The notes beneath the pieces were generated by a model that saw only the letters and a program-made list of their open reading frames with translations, was not told where the DNA came from and did no database searches. Below are positions 9,181 through 16,698 of a DNA stretch of 40,880 nt, in pieces (position 1 is the stretch's first letter; the number at the start of each line of letters is the position of its first letter). The DNA is from Lysobacteraceae bacterium (lineage in GTDB: Bacteria > Pseudomonadota > Gammaproteobacteria > Xanthomonadales > Xanthomonadaceae). The position numbers and the translations under genes were made by a program. The stretch spans positions 1 through 40,880 of the forward strand of contig JANINR010000059.1 of NCBI GenBank assembly GCA_024508915.1, in the 5' to 3' direction.

Positions 9181-9376
9181 GAAGAACGAAGCCGCCACGG
9201 CCGGCACCGTCAAGGTGCGCCTGGTGAAGGGCCTGCGGGGAACCCAGGCGCGCCACCGGTTGTCTGTGAAGGCCCTGGGCCTGAACAAGCTCAACGACGT
9301 GCGCGAACTCAAGGACAGCCCGCAGGTTCGCGGCCTGATCAACACGGTCCATTACCTGGTCCGGGTCGAGGAATAA
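9173..9376 (+). CDS. rpmD: 50S ribosomal protein L30
   Basis: This 67-residue L30 protein contains [20 protein letters not shown] and [20 protein letters not shown], the family pattern. The ATG lies inside the end of rpsE, with GGAGG at about 9160 as ribosome site, so translation is coupled. E. coli L30 is 59 residues; the extra residues are N-terminal. Confidence 0.97.
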   Translation: MAKKNEAATAGTVKVRLVKGLRGTQARHRLSVKALGLNKLNDVRELKDSPQVRGLINTVHYLVRVEE

Positions 9377-9380
9377 TCCG

Positions 9381-9827
9381 ATGAAGCTCAATTCGCTCAA
9401 GCCCGCCGACGGCGCCCGCCAGGAACGCAAGCGCGTCGGCCGCGGCATCGGCTCCGGCCTCGGCAAGACCGCCGGCCGCGGCCACAAGGGTTCGTTCGCC
9501 CGTTCCGGCAAGGGCAAGATCAAGGCCGGTTTCGAAGGCGGCCAGATGCCCATGCAGCGTCGCCTGCCGAAGATCGGCTTCGCCTCGCTGAAGAAGAAGG
9601 ACACCGCCGAAGTGCTGCTGTACCAGCTGGACAAGCTGGACGCCGGCACGATCGACTTCGCCGCGCTGCGCGCCGCGAAGCTGGTGCCGTCGACGGCGAA
9701 GTACGCCAAGATCGTCAAGAAGGGCGAGATCGGCAAGAAGTTCGTGCTGAAGGGCCTGCTGGCCACGGCCGGCGCGAAGGCGGCGATCGAGGCCGCCGGC
9801 GGCCAGGTCGTCGAGGCCGCGGAGTAA
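9381..9827 (+). CDS. rplO: 50S ribosomal protein L15
   Basis: This 148-residue L15 protein is an assembly hub of the 50S subunit. It begins [26 protein letters not shown], followed by the glycine-rich [15 protein letters not shown] extension that threads into rRNA, and then a globular domain. GAGGAA precedes the start, 4 bp after the rpmD stop. E. coli L15 is 144 residues. Confidence 0.98.
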   Translation: MKLNSLKPADGARQERKRVGRGIGSGLGKTAGRGHKGSFARSGKGKIKAGFEGGQMPMQRRLPKIGFASLKKKDTAEVLLYQLDKLDAGTIDFAALRAAKLVPSTAKYAKIVKKGEIGKKFVLKGLLATAGAKAAIEAAGGQVVEAAE

Positions 9828-9834
9828 TCCCGGG

Positions 9835-11175
9835 ATGGCGCGCAGCGCATCCGCGATGGCCGGCCTGGCCGGCGCCGGCAAGTTCACCGAGCTGCGGCAG
9901 CGCCTGCTGTTCGTGCTCGGTGCGCTGCTGGTCTACCGCATCGGCTGCTACATCCCGGTGCCGGGCGTCAACCCGGAGGCGATGCTGCAGCTGATGCAGG
10001 CGCAGGAAGGCACGATCGTGGACATGTTCAACATGTTCTCGGGCGGCGCCCTGTCGCGCTTCAGCCTGTTCGCGCTGAACGTGATCCCGTACATCTCCGC
10101 CTCGATCGTCATGCAGCTGATGGTGCAGATCCTGCCCAGCCTGAAGGCGATCCAGAAGGAAGGCGAGTCCGGCCGCCGCAAGATCACCCAGTGGTCGCGC
10201 CTCGGCGCGATCCCGCTGGCGATCTTCCAGTCCGCCGGCATCGCCATCGCGCTGCAGACCTCTGGCGCCAGCAACGGCATCCCGGTGGTCTACGCCCCGG
10301 GCCCGGGCTTCGTGCTGACGGCGGTGGTCGCGCTGACCGCGGGCACGATGTTCCTGATGTGGATCGGCGAGCAGGTGACCGAGCGCGGCGTCGGCAACGG
10401 CGTGTCGCTGATCATCTTCGCCGGCATCGTGGCGGGGCTGCCCGCGGCGGTGCTGGGCACGCTCGAGAGCGTGCGCAACGGGCAGATGAGCTCGCTGGCG
10501 GTGATCGCCATCGCCGCGATCGTGCTGCTGTTCACCTGGTTCGTGGTGTTCGTCGAGAGCGGCCAGCGCCGCATCACGGTGAACTACGCGCGCCGCCAGG
10601 GCGGCCGCAACGCGTACATGAACCAGTCGTCGTTCCTGCCGCTGAAGCTCAACATGTCGGGCGTGATCCCGCCGATCTTCGCGTCGTCGATCATCATGTT
10701 CCCGGCCACCGCCTCGACCTGGTTCGGCCAGGCCGGCGCCGGCAACTGGGTGCAGCGCGCGGCGCAGGCGCTGGGCCCGGGCGAGCCGCTGCACATGATC
10801 CTGTACGCGACCCTGATCGCCGGCTTCACCTTCTTCTACACGGCGCTGGTCTTCAACTCGCAGGAGACCGCGGACAACCTGAAGAAGTCGGGCGCGCTGA
10901 TCCCGGGCATCCGGCCGGGCAAGGCGACGGCGGACTACATCGACGGCGTGCTGACCCGGCTCACGGCCGCGGGCGCCGCCTACCTGGTGCTGGTCTGCCT
11001 GCTGCCCGAGTTCATGCGGACCGAGCTGGGCGCCTCCTTCTACTTCGGCGGCACCTCGCTGCTGATCGTGGTGGTGGTGGTGATGGACTTCATCGCGCAG
11101 ATCCAGGCGCACCTGATGTCCCACCAGTACGACAGCCTGCTCAAGAAGGCCAACCTGAAGGGCGGCAAGCGGTAA
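9835..11175 (+). CDS. secY: Protein translocase subunit SecY
   Basis: This 446-residue integral membrane protein forms the channel of the SecYEG translocon. Hydrophobic segments alternate with short loops in the ten-helix SecY pattern. Recognisable blocks include [38 protein letters not shown] (plug region), ITEYGKR-like [10 protein letters not shown], and the end SYDSLLKK-like [16 protein letters not shown]. It closes the spc operon 8 bp after rplO. rpmJ, which follows secY in E. coli, is not found in the next 423 bp. Confidence 0.98.
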   Translation: MARSASAMAGLAGAGKFTELRQRLLFVLGALLVYRIGCYIPVPGVNPEAMLQLMQAQEGTIVDMFNMFSGGALSRFSLFALNVIPYISASIVMQLMVQILPSLKAIQKEGESGRRKITQWSRLGAIPLAIFQSAGIAIALQTSGASNGIPVVYAPGPGFVLTAVVALTAGTMFLMWIGEQVTERGVGNGVSLIIFAGIVAGLPAAVLGTLESVRNGQMSSLAVIAIAAIVLLFTWFVVFVESGQRRITVNYARRQGGRNAYMNQSSFLPLKLNMSGVIPPIFASSIIMFPATASTWFGQAGAGNWVQRAAQALGPGEPLHMILYATLIAGFTFFYTALVFNSQETADNLKKSGALIPGIRPGKATADYIDGVLTRLTAAGAAYLVLVCLLPEFMRTELGASFYFGGTSLLIVVVVVMDFIAQIQAHLMSHQYDSLLKKANLKGGKR

Positions 11176-11208
11176 GATAGTCAGGACAAAGCTGAGGGTG
11201 GAACTGAG

Positions 11209-11336
11209 GGGCGGCTGCGCCGCCCTGTGAGGGGGAAGTCCCTCGCAAGGGCGCGAAGCGCCCGCTCACCAGGCGGCGAAAGCCGCCGCCCACCAGGCCG
11301 CGCAGCGGCCGAACTCACAGCCCGCTGGCAGCGGGC
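11209..11336 (+). repeat. Array of six small GC hairpins after secY
   Basis: Six perfect stems follow one another in 128 bp: 11209-11215 with 11219-11225; 11229-11233 with 11240-11244; 11249-11254 with 11258-11263 (loop GAA); 11272-11277 with 11282-11287 (loop GAAA); 11296-11301 with 11305-11310 (loop GCA); 11320-11326 with 11330-11336 (loop GGC). The sequence CACCAGGC recurs at 11267 and 11291, so part of the array has a 24-bp period. None has a U-run. It lies between the spc and alpha operons; function unknown. Confidence 0.75.
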
Positions 11337-11386
11337 AGATGGGCGACCCGGGCGGCGGTTCCGCGCACGGGTGGCCCGGGGCGGAT

Positions 11387-11484
11387 CCGCGCGCCGGAGT
11401 AGCGCGCGGGCCGGGCAGGGCGGGGAACCGCCGGGCCGCGGCCAGCCCCGGGCCTTCGCCGGAGCATGGGCACACTCCCCATGC
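11387..11484 (+). repeat. Further inverted repeats upstream of the alpha promoter
   Basis: More stems continue the array: CCGCGC (11387-11392) with GCGCGG (11404-11409), GGCGG (11419-11423) with CCGCC (11428-11432) over GGAA, the palindrome GGCCGCGGCC at 11435-11444, and GCATGGG (11464-11470) with CCCATGC (11478-11484). The stretch is extremely GC-rich and has no convincing coding signal. Confidence 0.55.
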
Positions 11485-11486
11485 CG

Positions 11487-11514
11487 GGTCCCGGGGCTTC
11501 GGTCCCGGGGCTTC
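11487..11514 (+). repeat. Exact tandem 14-bp repeat
   Basis: GGTCCCGGGGCTTC occurs twice head to tail (11487-11500 and 11501-11514) without a mismatch. The second copy covers the place where a -35 element of the alpha-operon promoter would lie. It may be a protein-binding site or only a small duplication. Confidence 0.8.
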
Positions 11515-11531
11515 CAGTGCTCACGGAACCT

Positions 11532-11540
11532 TGATAAAAT
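11532..11540 (+). promoter_or_regulatory. Extended -10 promoter of the alpha operon
   Basis: TGATAAAAT is a TGn extended -10 with hexamer TAAAAT (11535-11540), in an AT-rich island within very GC-rich DNA. No good -35 is seen 16-18 bp upstream, as is usual for extended -10 promoters. It would start transcription near 11547, about 50 nt before rpsM. Confidence 0.6.
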
Positions 11541-11598
11541 TTCCGATTCACTCGCCGGGCTCGCGTGCCTGGCCGCCAACCGTTTGGAGATCCGCCAC

Positions 11599-11955
11599 AT
11601 GGCGCGTATTGCCGGCGTCAACCTGCCTGCCCAGAAGCACGTCTGGGTCGGCCTGCAGAGCATCTACGGCATCGGCCGTACCCGTTCCCGCCAGGTCTGC
11701 GAATCGGCCGGGGTCGCCCCGTCGACGAAGATCCGCGACCTGTCCGAGCCCGAAGTCGAGCGCCTCCGCGCCGAAATCGGCAAGTTCGCGGTCGAAGGCG
11801 ACCTGCGCCGCGAAATCGGCGTGGCGATCAAGCGCCTCATGGACCTGGCCTGCTACCGCGGCCTGCGCCATCGTCGCGGCCTGCCCCTGCGCGGCCAGCG
11901 CACCCGGACCAATGCCCGCACCCGCAAGGGTCCGCGCAAGGCCATCAAGAAGTAA
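11599..11955 (+). CDS. rpsM: 30S ribosomal protein S13
   Basis: This 118-residue S13 protein (E. coli 118) is at the top of the 30S head and contacts L5 and the P-site tRNA. It begins [20 protein letters not shown], with the helix-two-turn-helix [13 protein letters not shown] and the basic tail [20 protein letters not shown]. The frame stays open upstream through the hairpin array, but TTTGGAGA at about 11583-11590 fixes the ATG at 11599. It is the first gene of the alpha operon. Confidence 0.98.
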   Translation: MARIAGVNLPAQKHVWVGLQSIYGIGRTRSRQVCESAGVAPSTKIRDLSEPEVERLRAEIGKFAVEGDLRREIGVAIKRLMDLACYRGLRHRRGLPLRGQRTRTNARTRKGPRKAIKK

Positions 11956-11964
11956 GGAACAGAC

Positions 11965-12357
11965 ATGGCCAAGCCAGCTGCCGCGAAAGTCAAGAAGAAG
12001 ATCAAGCGCGTCGTCACCGACGGCATCGCGCATGTGCACGCTTCTTTCAACAACACCATCGTGACCATCACCGACCGCCAGGGCAACGCGCTGTCGTGGG
12101 CGACCTCGGGCGGCGCGGGCTTCCGCGGCTCGCGCAAGTCGACCCCGTTCGCCGCGCAGGTCGCCGCCGAGAAGGCCGGCAAGGCCGCGCTCGACTACGG
12201 CGTGAAGTCGCTGGAAGTGCGCATCAAGGGCCCGGGTCCGGGCCGCGAGTCGGCCGTGCGTTCGCTCAACAACGTCGGCTACAAGATCACCAACATCATC
12301 GACGTGACGCCGATCCCGCATAACGGGTGCCGTCCGCCGAAGAAGCGTCGCGTCTAA
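11965..12357 (+). CDS. rpsK: 30S ribosomal protein S11
   Basis: This 130-residue S11 protein is part of the 30S platform next to the mRNA exit. It contains [46 protein letters not shown] and the conserved C-terminal [19 protein letters not shown], including the basic tail. AAGGAA precedes the ATG by 6-8 nt. Length matches E. coli (129). Confidence 0.98.
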   Translation: MAKPAAAKVKKKIKRVVTDGIAHVHASFNNTIVTITDRQGNALSWATSGGAGFRGSRKSTPFAAQVAAEKAGKAALDYGVKSLEVRIKGPGPGRESAVRSLNNVGYKITNIIDVTPIPHNGCRPPKKRRV

Positions 12358-12372
12358 GGGGGCGATAGAAAA

Positions 12373-13008
12373 ATGGCTCGTTATATCGGACCCACCTGCA
12401 AGCTCGCCCGCCGCGAAGGCACCGACCTCGGCCTGAAGTCGCCGGCGCGCGCGCTCGACTCCAAGTGCAAGCTGGAGCAGAAGCCCGGCCAGCACGGCGC
12501 CGGCACCGGCGCCCGCCGCAGCAAGCTTTCGGACTACGCCACCCAGCTGCGCGAGAAGCAGAAGGTGAAGCGCATCTACGGCCTGCTGGAGCGCCAGTTC
12601 CGCAACTACTACAAGAAGGCCTCGACGAAGAAGGGCAACACCGGCGAGAACCTCCTGCAGATGCTCGAGACCCGCCTCGACAACGTCGTCTATCGCATGG
12701 GCTTCGCCGTCACCCGCCCGGCCGCGCGCCAGCTGGTCAGCCACCGCGGCGTCACCGTGAACGGCAAGCCGGTCAACCTGCCGTCGTACGCGGTCAAGGC
12801 CGGCGACGCGATCGCGCTCTCCGAGCGCGCGCAGAAGCAGCTCCGCGTGCAGGAGTCGCTGACCGTCTCCGGCCAGATGGACCTGTCGCCGTCGTGGATC
12901 GAGGTCGACGCGAAGAAGTTCGCCGGCGTGTTCAAGGCGGTCCCGGACCGCGCGGACCTGCCCGCCGACATCAACGAAGCGCTGATCGTCGAGCTGTATT
13001 CGAAGTAA
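12373..13008 (+). CDS. rpsD: 30S ribosomal protein S4
   Basis: This 211-residue S4 protein is a primary assembly protein and in E. coli the translational repressor of the alpha operon. It starts [21 protein letters not shown]. The zinc-type four-Cys cluster is absent. The S4 RNA-binding domain is visible at [29 protein letters not shown]. The open spacer of 156 bp to rpoA contains a strong hairpin. Confidence 0.98.
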   Translation: MARYIGPTCKLARREGTDLGLKSPARALDSKCKLEQKPGQHGAGTGARRSKLSDYATQLREKQKVKRIYGLLERQFRNYYKKASTKKGNTGENLLQMLETRLDNVVYRMGFAVTRPAARQLVSHRGVTVNGKPVNLPSYAVKAGDAIALSERAQKQLRVQESLTVSGQMDLSPSWIEVDAKKFAGVFKAVPDRADLPADINEALIVELYSK

Positions 13009-13069
13009 CGGACGCAGCGAGCTTCATGATCCGGTCTCCGGAGACATGAGCGAATGCCTCCACAACCCT

Positions 13070-13112
13070 GGCCAATCCGCGCTGCGGATTGGCCGCTCCC
13101 TTAACTTAAGGG
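13070..13112 (+). repeat. Stem-loop and palindrome in the rpsD-rpoA spacer
   Basis: GGCCAATCCGC (13070-13080) pairs perfectly over 11 bp with GCGGATTGGCC (13084-13094), loop GCT. Just after it, CCCTTAA (13098-13104) and TTAAGGG (13106-13112) form an AT-centred dyad around a single C. No U-run follows the first stem. It may be an mRNA processing or S4-control element, or a repeat unit; unproven. Confidence 0.65.
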
Positions 13113-13164
13113 GGCTCCAAAGGCAAAAGCAGCGCCATACGCATTTGCAGGAGAAGCTACACAC

Positions 13165-14163
13165 ATGACGGTTACCGCCAACCAAGTCCTGCGTCCCCGC
13201 GGCCCCCAGATCGAACGCCTCGCTGGCAACCGCGCGAAGGTCGTGATCGAGCCGCTCGAGCGCGGCTACGGCCACACCCTGGGCAACGCCCTGCGCCGCG
13301 TGCTGCTGTCCTCGATCCCCGGCTTCGCCATCACCGAGGTCGAGATCGACGGCGTGCTGCACGAGTACAGCACCATCGAGGGCCTGCAGGAAGACGTGCT
13401 CGAAGTCCTGCTGAACCTCAAGGACATCGCCATCCGCATGGGCACCGGCGACAGCTCCACGCTGACGCTGTCCCGGCAGGGCCCGGGCGTCGTCACCGCG
13501 GGCGACATCAAGACCGACCACAACGTCGAGATCCTCAACCCCGAGCACGTGATCGCGCACCTGACCAAGGACACCGCGCTGAACATGCGCCTGCGCATCG
13601 AGCGCGGCTTCGGCTACCAGCCGGCCGCCGCCCGCCGCAAGCCGGACGAGGAAACCCGCGCGATCGGCCGCCTGATGCTGGACGCCTCGTTCTCGCCGGT
13701 CCGCCGCGTCGCGTACGCCGTCGAGGCCGCGCGCGTCGAGCAGCGCACCGACCTGGACAAGCTGGTCATCGACATCGAGACCAACGGCACCATCGACGCC
13801 GAGGAAGCCGTGCGCACCGCCGCCGACATCCTCAGCGACCAGCTGTCGGTGTTCGGCGACTTCACCCACCGCGACCGCGGCGCGTCGAAGCCGGTCGCCA
13901 CCGGCGTGGATCCGGTGCTGCTGCGCCCGATCGACGACCTGGAGCTGACCGTGCGTTCGGCCAACTGCCTCAAGGCCGAGAGCATCTACTACATCGGCGA
14001 CCTCATCCAGAAGACCGAGGTCGAGCTGCTGAAGACGCCGAACCTGGGCAAGAAGTCGCTCACGGAGATCAAGGAAGTGCTCGCGCAGCGGGGCCTTTCG
14101 CTCGGCATGAAGCTCGAGAACTGGCCGCCGGCGGGCGTCGCGTCCCACGGGATGATGGGCTGA
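13165..14163 (+). CDS. rpoA: DNA-directed RNA polymerase subunit alpha
   Basis: This 332-residue alpha subunit nucleates RNA polymerase assembly and contacts UP elements and activators. The N-terminal dimerisation domain includes [19 protein letters not shown] near residues 32-50. The C-terminal domain (from about residue 245) has the helix-hairpin-helix motif [23 protein letters not shown]. Length matches E. coli (329). GGAGAAG precedes the ATG. The spacers on both sides are unusually long for this operon (156 and 173 bp). Confidence 0.98.
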   Translation: MTVTANQVLRPRGPQIERLAGNRAKVVIEPLERGYGHTLGNALRRVLLSSIPGFAITEVEIDGVLHEYSTIEGLQEDVLEVLLNLKDIAIRMGTGDSSTLTLSRQGPGVVTAGDIKTDHNVEILNPEHVIAHLTKDTALNMRLRIERGFGYQPAAARRKPDEETRAIGRLMLDASFSPVRRVAYAVEAARVEQRTDLDKLVIDIETNGTIDAEEAVRTAADILSDQLSVFGDFTHRDRGASKPVATGVDPVLLRPIDDLELTVRSANCLKAESIYYIGDLIQKTEVELLKTPNLGKKSLTEIKEVLAQRGLSLGMKLENWPPAGVASHGMMG

Positions 14164-14231
14164 TCGCCCCGCGACGGTCGATGTAGCGACAACGGGAACC
14201 AACACGCCGACGGGCACGAGCCCGCGGCATC

Positions 14232-14252
14232 GCCGGGAACGGAATTCCCGGC
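14232..14252 (+). repeat. Stem-loop in the rpoA-rplQ spacer
   Basis: GCCGGGAA (14232-14239) pairs perfectly with TTCCCGGC (14245-14252) over the loop CGGAA. No U-run follows. The rest of the 173-bp spacer shows no ORF and no clear promoter. Confidence 0.5.
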
Positions 14253-14336
14253 CAGGGCCAGCGCAGTCCGAAGCTCCAACGCCATGACGGCGACAGCGAT
14301 GTCCAACGCCTCCAACCTTCGACAAGGATCCAACCC

Positions 14337-14705
14337 ATGCGCCACCAGAAATCCGGCCGCAAGTTCAGCCGCACCAGCGCCCATCGCCAGGCGATGTTCG
14401 AGAACATGGCCGCGTCGCTGATCAAGCACGAGCTGATCAAGACCACCCTGCCCAAGGCCAAGGAACTGCGCCGCGTCGCCGAGCCGCTGATCACGCTCGC
14501 CAAGACCGACGGCGTCGCCAACCGCCGCCTCGCCTTCGCGCGCCTGCGCGACAAGGAAGCCGTCGGCACGCTGTTCACCGTGCTCGGCCCGCGCTACGCG
14601 AACCGCCCGGGCGGCTACCTGCGCATCCTCAAGTGCGGCTTCCGCGCCGGCGACAACGCGCCGATGGCCTACGTCGAGCTCGTCGACCGCCCGCAGTCCG
14701 CCTGA
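14337..14705 (+). CDS. rplQ: 50S ribosomal protein L17
   Basis: This 122-residue L17 protein is near the tunnel exit of the 50S subunit. It begins [25 protein letters not shown] and contains [23 protein letters not shown], the family signature. It ends in [15 protein letters not shown]. coli L17 is 127 residues. It is the last gene of the alpha operon; a dispersed repeat and then a strong terminator follow its stop. Confidence 0.98.
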   Translation: MRHQKSGRKFSRTSAHRQAMFENMAASLIKHELIKTTLPKAKELRRVAEPLITLAKTDGVANRRLAFARLRDKEAVGTLFTVLGPRYANRPGGYLRILKCGFRAGDNAPMAYVELVDRPQSA

Positions 14706-14713
14706 GCGCCCAT

Positions 14714-14738
14714 GTAGCGCCGACCCATGGTCGGCTCC
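14714..14738 (+). repeat. Dispersed 25-bp repeat, copy 1
   Basis: A 25-bp unit with core GCCGACCCATGGTC lies 8 bp after the rplQ stop. A second copy at 31909-31933 differs at two positions only (14718 and 14734 in this copy). The unit can fold, since GCCGAC (14719-14724) pairs with GTCGGC (14730-14735). This looks like a family of short dispersed elements placed at gene ends. Confidence 0.7.
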
Positions 14739-14746
14739 GCATCCCA

Positions 14747-14780
14747 GGAAGCCCCGGCCCGTGCCGGGGCTTCCTTTTTT
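14747..14780 (+). terminator. Intrinsic terminator of the alpha operon
   Basis: GGAAGCCCCGGC (14747-14758) pairs perfectly with GCCGGGGCTTCC (14763-14774) over the loop CCGT, followed directly by six Ts (14775-14780). It ends the whole ribosomal superoperon. The dsbB start lies 16 bp beyond the T-run, so dsbB needs its own promoter or read-through. Confidence 0.95.
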
Positions 14781-14795
14781 GCGTATCGTGAACGC

Positions 14796-15323
14796 ATGAC
14801 TGCCAATCCTCTCCGCTGGTCCTTCCGCGCCCGCTGCCTGGCCGGCTTCGCCGCCTGCGCGCTGCTCATCGGCTACGCCCTGTTCCTGCAGTTCCACGAC
14901 TACCTGGAGCCGTGCCCGCTGTGCATCTTCCAGCGCGTCGCGTTCGCGGCGCTGGGCCTGGTCTTCCTGCTGGCCGGGCTGCACGCGCCGCGCGGCGCCG
15001 GCGGCCGCCGTGCCTGGGGCGTGCTCGGGCTGCTGGCCGCGGCGGCGGGCATCGGCGTGGCCGGGCGGCACGTCTGGCTGCAGCACCTGCCGGCCGACCA
15101 GGTGCCGATGTGCGGGCCGGGCCTGAACTTCCTGATGGAGGCTTTTCCGCTGAGCAGCGTGATCCGGACCGTGCTCACGGGCTCGGGCGAGTGCGCGAAG
15201 GTCGACTGGACGTTCCTCGGCCTGTCGATGCCGGAGTGGAGCCTGTTCTGGTTCGTGGCGCTGGCCGCGTGGGTCGTGTTCGCGATGCTGTGGCCGGGGA
15301 GGGCGCGCGATGGCCAGCCCTGA
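14796..15323 (+). CDS. dsbB: Disulfide bond formation protein DsbB
   Basis: This 175-residue inner-membrane quinone reductase reoxidises periplasmic DsbA. Four hydrophobic segments are visible (about 14-33, 46-63, 73-91, 145-164). The first redox pair is Cys40-Pro-Leu-Cys43, with the quinone-contacting Arg47. The second pair is Cys106 and Cys133 in the second periplasmic loop. This is the E. coli DsbB layout. The frame is open further upstream, but only through the terminator. It overlaps aroG by 14 bp. Confidence 0.95.
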   Translation: MTANPLRWSFRARCLAGFAACALLIGYALFLQFHDYLEPCPLCIFQRVAFAALGLVFLLAGLHAPRGAGGRRAWGVLGLLAAAAGIGVAGRHVWLQHLPADQVPMCGPGLNFLMEAFPLSSVIRTVLTGSGECAKVDWTFLGLSMPEWSLFWFVALAAWVVFAMLWPGRARDGQP

Positions 15324-16698
15324 GCGCCCGCAGCCCGTCAACCTGGCCGAGGGCTGGTCGCCGGCGTCCTGGCGCGATCGCCCGGCCGCGCAGTTGCCTG
15401 CGTACCCCGATCCGGTCGCGCTCGCGCAGGCGATGGACGAACTGCGCGCGCTGCCGCCGCTGGTGACCTCGTGGGAGATCCTGGCGCTGAAGCAGCAGCT
15501 GGCCGAGGCGCAGGAAGGCCGCCGCTTCCTGCTGCAGGCCGGGGACTGCGCGGAGAACTTCGGCGAATGCACGTCGGCGGTGATCTCCAACCGCCTCAAG
15601 GTGCTGCTGCAGATGAGCCTCGTGCTGGTGCACGGTCTGCGCCTGCCGGTGCTGCGGGTCGGCCGTTTCGCCGGCCAGTACGCCAAGCCGCGCTCGGCGG
15701 ACACGGAAACGCGCGACGGCACGACGCTGCCGTCGTACCGCGGCGACATCGTCAACGCGCCGGACTTCACCGCCGAAGCGCGCACGCCCGATCCGCGACG
15801 CATGATCAAGGCGCACGCGCGCTCGGCGATGACGATGAACTTCGTGCGCGCGCTGATCGACGGCGGCTTCGCCGACCTGCACCACCCCGAATACTGGAAC
15901 CTCGAGTGGGTCGGCCATTCCCCGCTCGCCGAGGACTACCGGCGCATGGTGTCCGGCATCGGCGACGCGGTGCGCTTCATGGAGACGCTGTCCGGCAGCG
16001 AGGTGCACAACCTCAACCGCGTCGACTTCTACACCTCGCACGAAGCCCTGCTGCTGCCGTACGAAGAGGCGCAGACGCGGCAGGTGCCGCGGCAGTGGGG
16101 CTGGTTCAACCTCAGCACGCATTTCCCGTGGATCGGCATGCGCACCGCCGCGCTGGACGGCGCGCACGCGGAGTACTTCCGCGGCATCCGCAACCCGGTC
16201 GCGGTGAAGGTCGGGCCCTCGGCCACGCCGGACGCGCTGCTGCGGCTGATCGACCTGCTCAACCCCGGCGACGAGCCCGGCCGGCTGACCTTCATCCATC
16301 GCATGGGCGCGGCGCAGGTTGCGGAGAAGCTGCCGGCGCTGCTCGACGCGGTGCGCCGCGACGGTCGCCGAGTGCTGTGGGTGTGCGACCCGATGCACGG
16401 CAATACCGAGAATTCGAGCAACGGCTACAAGACGCGGCGCTTCGCGAACATCCGCAGCGAACTGGAGCAGTCGTTCGACCTGCACGCGGCCGCGGGCACG
16501 CGCCTGGGCGGCGTGCACCTCGAACTGACCGGGGAGGACGTCACCGAGTGCACCGGCGGCGCGCGCGACCTCACCGACGCGGACCTGGCGCGGGCCTACC
16601 GTTCGACGGTGGATCCGCGCCTGAACTACGAGCAGGGGCTGGAGGTCGCGATGCTCGTCGTGCGCAAGCAGGCGCAACTCGCGGCGCCGCGGCGATGA
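15310..16698 (+). CDS. aroG: Class II 3-deoxy-7-phosphoheptulonate (DAHP) synthase
   Basis: This 462-residue enzyme condenses phosphoenolpyruvate with erythrose 4-phosphate in the first step of the shikimate pathway. It is of the plant-like class II type. QAGDCAENFGE carries the metal-binding Cys80, followed by VGRFAGQYAKPRS, HFPWIGMRT, VAVKVGPSATPD, VCDPMHGNT and GGVHLELTGEDVTECTGG. The class I AroF/G/H pattern is absent. The ATG lies within the last codons of dsbB, and the stop overlaps the next start (ATGA), so the three genes form one translational unit. The symbol varies among genomes. Confidence 0.94.
   Translation: MASPERPQPVNLAEGWSPASWRDRPAAQLPAYPDPVALAQAMDELRALPPLVTSWEILALKQQLAEAQEGRRFLLQAGDCAENFGECTSAVISNRLKVLLQMSLVLVHGLRLPVLRVGRFAGQYAKPRSADTETRDGTTLPSYRGDIVNAPDFTAEARTPDPRRMIKAHARSAMTMNFVRALIDGGFADLHHPEYWNLEWVGHSPLAEDYRRMVSGIGDAVRFMETLSGSEVHNLNRVDFYTSHEALLLPYEEAQTRQVPRQWGWFNLSTHFPWIGMRTAALDGAHAEYFRGIRNPVAVKVGPSATPDALLRLIDLLNPGDEPGRLTFIHRMGAAQVAEKLPALLDAVRRDGRRVLWVCDPMHGNTENSSNGYKTRRFANIRSELEQSFDLHAAAGTRLGGVHLELTGEDVTECTGGARDLTDADLARAYRSTVDPRLNYEQGLEVAMLVVRKQAQLAAPRR

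Noticed and set aside
11209-11336. CRISPR-like array
   Set aside because: The repeat units differ in sequence and share only pairing. There are no uniform direct repeats with spacers and no cas genes in the window.
11227-11598. N-terminal extension of rpsM through the hairpin array
   Set aside because: S13 has a fixed family start at [10 protein letters not shown], and the extension is Arg/Ala/Pro low complexity across inverted repeats.
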